Virus record (IMG/VR): IMGVR_UViG_3300024357_000017
Coordinates: 1 to 34,170 of that record
Origin: a virus
DNA: 34,170 bases
Reading direction: 5' to 3' (one strand)
In this document: positions 31,504 through 34,170 of the stretch, one piece after another
Numbering within the stretch: the first letter of the stretch is position 1
Layout of the letters: each line of letters begins with the position of its first letter
Notes under the pieces: model-generated
What the model saw: only the letters and a program-made list of their open reading frames with translations
Told to the model about the DNA's origin: nothing
Databases searched by the model: none
Position numbers and translations under genes: made by a program

Positions 31504-31949
31504 GCAGCACCCCGGGTCGCACCTGGGGATGCACGGTCCTGCTCGAATGCGGCGCGATCTACCGCAGCCTGCCGCCCAACGCGATCCGGTTCAGCAAGGA
31601 TGCTGATCCCACCGACTTCTGGTGCCATGAAAACGCCCAACGCTGGGACTGCTACGGCTGGCGCTTCAGCTGCATCGAATACACATACATGCGCGGCATG
31701 GATGTAATCGCCAAGACCAACGGCGGCGAGTTCCTGGGCCAGTACCTGTTCACCGCCGCACCGTTCGACGACGGGTTCTCGGATCACCCCTCGCAGGCCA
31801 AGGAGTTCACGTTCATCCGCACCCGCTGCAATCACCTCACGATCCAGCCGACGGACAAGCTCCTGGTCATCGATACATCATTCACGCCTGTGATCCCAGG
31901 CTGGCCCGACAACCTGAAACGCTGTGAAACCATCTACTCCTGCGAGTGA
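31392..31949 (+). CDS. Phage protein of unknown function, 185 aa
   Basis: Starts MFHHIGELPKHQYVWIPDSF. It is a beta-rich protein with many aromatic residues: VPAVWFGLSSTPGRTWGCTV, WCHENAQRWDCYGWRFSCIE, then a C-terminal part FIRTRCNHLTIQPTDKLLVI. It has six or more cysteines without a clear metal-binding pattern. I recognise no family. The N-terminal 'P...W.P..F...PTGALVPAVWFGL' may be a beta-barrel start. It is the longest gene of the small-gene run and overlaps the next one by 26 nt, so it belongs to the same transcript. Confidence 0.65.
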   Translation: MFHHIGELPKHQYVWIPDSFICKDPTGALVPAVWFGLSSTPGRTWGCTVLLECGAIYRSLPPNAIRFSKDADPTDFWCHENAQRWDCYGWRFSCIEYTYMRGMDVIAKTNGGEFLGQYLFTAAPFDDGFSDHPSQAKEFTFIRTRCNHLTIQPTDKLLVIDTSFTPVIPGWPDNLKRCETIYSCE

Positions 31950-32142
31950 CGCCACCTACACGGTCATCGTGCCGCTGTCCAACGGACGGCGCCTGGAGGT
32001 CAAGCGCAACCCGGTCAAAGACTCCAAGGTGAAGCACGACGTGGACGTAAAGAACGCGGCGGTGACCTGGTCCGGCGACAGCGCGAAGGTTCTGTCCGAG
32101 GTCCGTAAGCTGCCTGGAGTGGTCAGCGTGAAGTGGGCATGA
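31924..32142 (+). CDS. Small phage protein, 72 aa, unknown
   Basis: A GTG start at 31924 overlaps the preceding gene by 26 nt. The product has a beta-rich start (DATYTVIVPLSNGRRLEVKR), a basic middle (NPVKDSKVKHDVDVKNAA), and a final VLSEVRKLPGVVSVKWA. Strand-turn-strand then helix then strand suggests a small folded domain (possibly ferredoxin-like). It is the last gene of the rightward cluster; a strong hairpin follows five bases after its stop. Function unknown. Confidence 0.6.
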   Translation: MKPSTPASDATYTVIVPLSNGRRLEVKRNPVKDSKVKHDVDVKNAAVTWSGDSAKVLSEVRKLPGVVSVKWA

Positions 32143-32146
32143 AAAG

Positions 32147-32172
32147 ACCCCTGGGACCTAAGCCCCAGGGGT
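32147..32172. terminator. Hairpin between convergent gene clusters
   Basis: ACCCCTGGG (32147-32155), an 8-nt loop and CCCAGGGGT (32164-32172) form a perfect 9-bp stem. Read leftward it is followed by TCTTTTC, a modest U-tract serving the HU-like gene cluster. Read rightward only TT follows, so it is weaker for the plus-strand cluster. Confidence 0.6.
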
Positions 32173-32186
32173 TGACAGTTAACCAC

Positions 32187-32204
32187 ACTACAAGCGGTTG
32201 TAGT
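32187..32204. repeat. Perfect palindrome with GCGG centre
   Basis: ACTACAA-GCGG-TTGTAGT is a 7-bp inverted repeat between the hairpin terminator and the end of the HU-like gene. It could be an operator or protein-binding site; no T-run follows. Confidence 0.5.
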
Positions 32205-32225
32205 CTACGTTACGCGCACCACAAT

Positions 32226-32525
32226 TCAAGGGGTTTTCTTCCCCTGTTTCTTCCAGAGTTCGTTCTGCCATTCGTTCGATGGCTTAAACTTCACCCTCGG
32301 CCGTGCTGGCACCGGGAACGTCACCGTCGGGTTCTTGGGATTCCGCCCGAGCTTCGGCTTCGACCAGCTGATTTCCCAGCTGCCGAAATTCCGGATCTCG
32401 ATGCGCTCCCCGTTGGTGATCGTGTCCCGCATCAGTTCAAAGAACCGATCAGTCACCTGCTTGGCGTGCGGAACCATCAGGCCGCAGGTGTCGGCCAGGT
32501 CCCGGGTGATTTCAATTTTGGTCAC
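32226..32525 (-). CDS. HU/IHF-family DNA-binding protein
   Basis: A 99-residue protein. GTG 32525 is preceded by AAAGGAGG at ideal spacing, so it is chosen over the ATG at 32543. The HU/IHF fold is clear: N-terminal helices (TKIEITRDLADTCGL, KQVTDRFFELMRDTITNGE), then IEIRNFGSWEISWSKPKLGR, the arm motif GRNPKNPTVTFPVPARP, and the saddle strands with RVKFKPSNEW. It would bend or wrap DNA, e.g. in packaging, replication or gene control. Its start lies in the end of the preceding gene (14-nt overlap). It is the last gene before the hairpin at 32147. Confidence 0.9.
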   Translation of the reverse strand: MTKIEITRDLADTCGLMVPHAKQVTDRFFELMRDTITNGERIEIRNFGSWEISWSKPKLGRNPKNPTVTFPVPARPRVKFKPSNEWQNELWKKQGKKTP

Positions 32526-32736
32526 CCGTGCCTCCTTTCTCATGCTGCTCCTTGGCCAGGTTCGCGAAGTGTTCCATCGCCCGCAGCGCCATCTTCGCTG
32601 CCAGCAACGCGGCCGTGGGCGCCACGCCGGACTCGTCCTTGGGCAACTCCGGCTGGATAAACGGCTGCACGCTGAATCCTTCCTCCTCATCGTTGATGTG
32701 GATCTGGATCCTGTACCGGATCGACTTCTCGCTCAC
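32512..32736 (-). CDS. Small acidic phage protein, 74 aa
   Basis: Starts with GTG (SEKSIRYRIQIHINDEEEGF) in a GTGA overlap with the AT-hook gene. Strand-like start, acidic turn (INDEEEG), then a helical part (PTAALLAAKMALRAMEHFAN) and a polar tail. No known family is recognised. The start and the end both overlap neighbours, so the three genes are translationally coupled. It may be a partner of the HU-like or the AT-hook protein (inference from position). Confidence 0.65.
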   Translation of the reverse strand: MSEKSIRYRIQIHINDEEEGFSVQPFIQPELPKDESGVAPTAALLAAKMALRAMEHFANLAKEQHEKGGTGDQN

Positions 32737-33077
32737 TGACCCACCACCTTCCCGGTCACGCGGACCCGCTTCTTCCCATCATCGGGCCAGGGCGGCGGGT
32801 TCTTCGACGCCTGTTCGATCTGACGGACCAGCGCAGGGTTCGTCACCGGCTGGATCCGTTTCGCAGCCTCAAACGCAGGGCCGGCAACGACCTTCCCGAC
32901 GACCTTCACCGTCCGCCGGGCCTCGTTGATCTGCTGCATCTGCTCCGACCGGCGCTGCCGATCTGACTCGGTGATGGTCTTCGGCCGACCACGGCCGCGC
33001 TTGCCCAACTGGGACGCCGCCTGACTCACTGCCGGGGGCACCAACGGCGCCTCATCCGGATTCTGATTCTCGTTCAT
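32733..33077 (-). CDS. AT-hook-type small DNA-binding protein
   Basis: A 114-residue protein, ATG 33077 behind GAAGGA. It begins with an acidic/Pro-rich stretch (MNENQNPDEAPLVPPAVS), then a clear AT-hook GKRGRGRPKT (about residues 25-34), a basic helical part (DRQRRSEQMQQINEARRTVK) and a C-terminal KKRVRVTGKVVGQ. The repeated V-x-GKVV (VVGKVVAGP, VTGKVVGQ) may be two short strands. AT-hooks bind the minor groove of AT-rich DNA. It sits directly upstream of the acidic and HU-like genes in the same transcript, forming a nucleoid-protein-like set. Confidence 0.75.
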   Translation of the reverse strand: MNENQNPDEAPLVPPAVSQAASQLGKRGRGRPKTITESDRQRRSEQMQQINEARRTVKVVGKVVAGPAFEAAKRIQPVTNPALVRQIEQASKNPPPWPDDGKKRVRVTGKVVGQ

Positions 33078-33098
33078 ATCATTCCTTCGGACCCAGCG

Positions 33099-33449
33099 TT
33101 ACTGGCGCTGGGAAATCTTGGTTTCGACTCTCCGCCAGTACGGCAGCGTCTTGCGGCGCTTCCATCCGTCCGGCCCTCCGTGCCATACCCTGGCCACGTC
33201 CTGGTTCGTCGCCTGGCGTCCCAGGCGCGCGGCCGAGCAATAGTGCCCGGTGTAGATTCTGAACACCCCCAAGGCGGCCCATCGATTGGTCATCTGAGCC
33301 CATCGATAGCTCGTCCCCGCAATACGGTTCACGTCGGCGACCACGCAGGGACGCACCTGGAGAGCCCCAAGCTCACCGTGGCGGCCCCGGGCATGGTCGT
33401 TTCCCCCTGATTCAATGGCGATCAGGGCGGCTAGTAGTTCGCTTTTCAT
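33099..33449 (-). CDS. Lysozyme-like (SLT-type) endolysin candidate
   Basis: A 116-residue protein with the pattern of a small lytic transglycosylase/lysozyme: LLAALIAIESGGNDHARG (probable catalytic Glu at position 13), then GELGALQVRPCVVADVNRIA, WALGVFRIYTGHY-like aromatic core (AALGVFRIYTGHYCSAAR), and VARVWHGGPDGWKRRKTL near the end. It would cleave peptidoglycan glycan strands at lysis. It has no signal peptide. Its ATG is 4 nt beyond the T-run of a strong terminator and has no Shine-Dalgarno. It is far from the holin-like genes at the other end of the window. Confidence 0.75.
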   Translation of the reverse strand: MKSELLAALIAIESGGNDHARGRHGELGALQVRPCVVADVNRIAGTSYRWAQMTNRWAALGVFRIYTGHYCSAARLGRQATNQDVARVWHGGPDGWKRRKTLPYWRRVETKISQRQ

Positions 33450-33453
33450 GGTA

Positions 33454-33480
33454 CAAAAAAAGCCCCGGTTGCCCGAGGCT
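33454..33480 (-). terminator. Intrinsic terminator upstream of the endolysin gene
   Basis: On the minus strand AGCCTCGG-GCAA-CCGGGGCT forms an 8-bp stem (one G-T pair) with a GCAA tetraloop, followed by an uninterrupted T-run. It ends transcription from the two genes to its right, 4 nt before the endolysin ATG. Confidence 0.85.
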
Positions 33481-33500
33481 GCGCTAATCGTTTTGCGTGG

Positions 33501-33740
33501 TCAACCTTCGTCGTCAGGCAGGTGTGCCAGGCTCGGCGGCCGGTACGTGGACCCATCGATGACCACGGCGTCCGGGTAGGCGATGACCGCTTCCTCCAGC
33601 GTGTCGAAATCGTCCAGCCATGCGCGGCTGGATTGGCCAGCCAGGACGGATCCGCGCGGGTAGGTCCCGTGCTCGTACACGGTCCAGCGTTCGCTGGCGT
33701 ATGTGGCGCCCCGGCCGCGCTCGATGGTGAGGTCAGTCAT
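33501..33740 (-). CDS. Small conserved phage protein, 79 aa
   Basis: Starts MTDLTIERGRGATYASERWT (ATG 33740, 8-nt overlap with the upstream gene). The core 'WTVYEHGTYPRGSVLAGQSS' followed by RAWLDDFDTLEEAVIAYPDA and a Pro-rich end is a compact alpha/beta protein recurrent in phages: W.VYE.G.YP..SVLAGQ...F/L..FDTL.EA...YP. Function unknown. It is the last gene before the terminator. An upstream start at 33818 would add 26 residues that overlap the neighbour and look like its shadow. Confidence 0.7.
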   Translation of the reverse strand: MTDLTIERGRGATYASERWTVYEHGTYPRGSVLAGQSSRAWLDDFDTLEEAVIAYPDAVVIDGSTYRPPSLAHLPDDEG

Positions 33741-34170
33741 GGCGCACCACCAATCTTTCCAAGGTGACCTGCACCTCACGCCCATCGATGAACCGGATCG
33801 TGGCCACGTCCCCGTCAATCGCGATGATCATCCCGGTGAACCCATCCTGTCCGGTGGCAAAATCCCCCACCTCGGGAACATAAACCTCCGCAGCCGCCTC
33901 ATCGGACGGCCACTCCGCCGGGATCGACCCCACGGCCGCCAGTTCGGCGTAGCCTTGCTCCTCCCGCGCGTCTCGGAGGATCTGCGCCAGGCCATCGGCT
34001 GTGACTGGGTAGGCTCGGACCTTCGGGGGCTCGATCGTCCGGCCGGCTGGAAGCCAGGACACCTCGGGGCGCTCGTCGCTGTCGTGGTCGGTCCAGTCGT
34101 CGCCGCAGAGGAACGCCGCGCCGGCGAGCAGCTGGCCGCCGTTTAGGACCCAGTAACTCGGAGAGCCCCG
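33733..34170 (-). CDS. Phage protein with SH3/KOW-like C-terminus, 5' partial
   Basis: The frame is open to the right edge of the window, so the gene is partial; a GTG at 34062 is the only obvious internal start but codons upstream (YWVLNGGQLLAGAAFLCGDD, W.DHDS) fit a real protein. It continues ERPEVSWLPAGRTIEPPKVR, a linker helix (ADGLAQILRDAREEQG), and a small beta barrel (EVGDFATGQDGFTGMIIAID, then VATIRFIDGREVQVTLERL) resembling a KOW/SH3-type fold. Function unknown. It forms a transcript with the next gene (8-nt overlap), ended by the terminator at 33454. Confidence 0.65.
   Translation of the reverse strand, partial: RGSPSYWVLNGGQLLAGAAFLCGDDWTDHDSDERPEVSWLPAGRTIEPPKVRAYPVTADGLAQILRDAREEQGYAELAAVGSIPAEWPSDEAAAEVYVPEVGDFATGQDGFTGMIIAIDGDVATIRFIDGREVQVTLERLVVRHD

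Noticed and set aside
33092-33112. CCCAGCG ... CGCTGGG hairpin at the end of the endolysin gene as a terminator
   Set aside because: Perfect 7-bp stem, but it overlaps the stop codon, has no T-run, and the next gene follows 21 nt later with its own ribosome-binding site.
1-34170. Integrase, excisionase, tRNA, CRISPR or insertion sequence
   Set aside because: I looked for these by motif and pattern and found none; tRNA genes could not be searched by computation.

Overview
The window is part of the genome of a tailed double-stranded DNA bacteriophage, most likely a podovirus (short tail). It has a TerL, a podovirus-sized portal and a scaffold. It also has a beta-propeller tail protein, a beta-helix tailspike, three internal-virion-type genes in T7-like order, and no tape measure, sheath or tail-tube genes. 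Coding density is very high, with many ATGA/GTGA overlaps. Most genes are GC-rich. I saw no tRNA, CRISPR, integrase or insertion sequence. The host cannot be named from the sequence.

Layout. (1) 1-1539, plus strand: the end of a small phage protein (DUF7936-like), then a lysis-type cluster with a coiled-coil/TM protein, a Pam3-gp28-like holin, two overlapping small genes (one a lipoprotein) and a DUF6321-like protein. (2) 8161-1540, minus strand: packaging and head operon, TerL > SSB > two small conserved proteins > portal > small protein > scaffold. (3) 8205-27960, plus strand: tail and ejection operon. It runs beta-propeller tail protein > 1143-aa tailspike > tail fibre-like protein > Cys-rich tail/neck protein > cupin > two internal virion protein candidates > a 3359-aa giant polyvalent protein carrying a strawberry-notch-like SF2 helicase. 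(4) 28004-32142, plus strand: RecT-like annealing protein and RecE-like exonuclease, then a chain of small translationally coupled genes, three with HTH motifs. (5) 34170-32226, minus strand: two small proteins, a clear intrinsic terminator, a lysozyme-like endolysin, an AT-hook protein, a small acidic protein and an HU/IHF-like protein.

How it fits together. Region 2 builds and fills the capsid. Region 3 makes the tail and the proteins probably injected with the DNA; the giant protein brings a helicase into the cell. Region 4 makes the recombination pair. Regions 1 and 5 hold lysis functions, split between the two ends of the window. No major capsid protein is recognisable here; it probably lies just outside the window, possibly upstream of the first gene.

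Most noteworthy: the giant virion-type protein with a strawberry-notch-like helicase preceded by DUF3820-like and HARP/DUF5710-like mini-domains; a module of about 60-75 residues present seven times in the tailspike and once in the neighbouring tail protein; cysteine clusters in three tail proteins; and a run of small genes whose last codons double as the next gene's ribosome-binding site and start.
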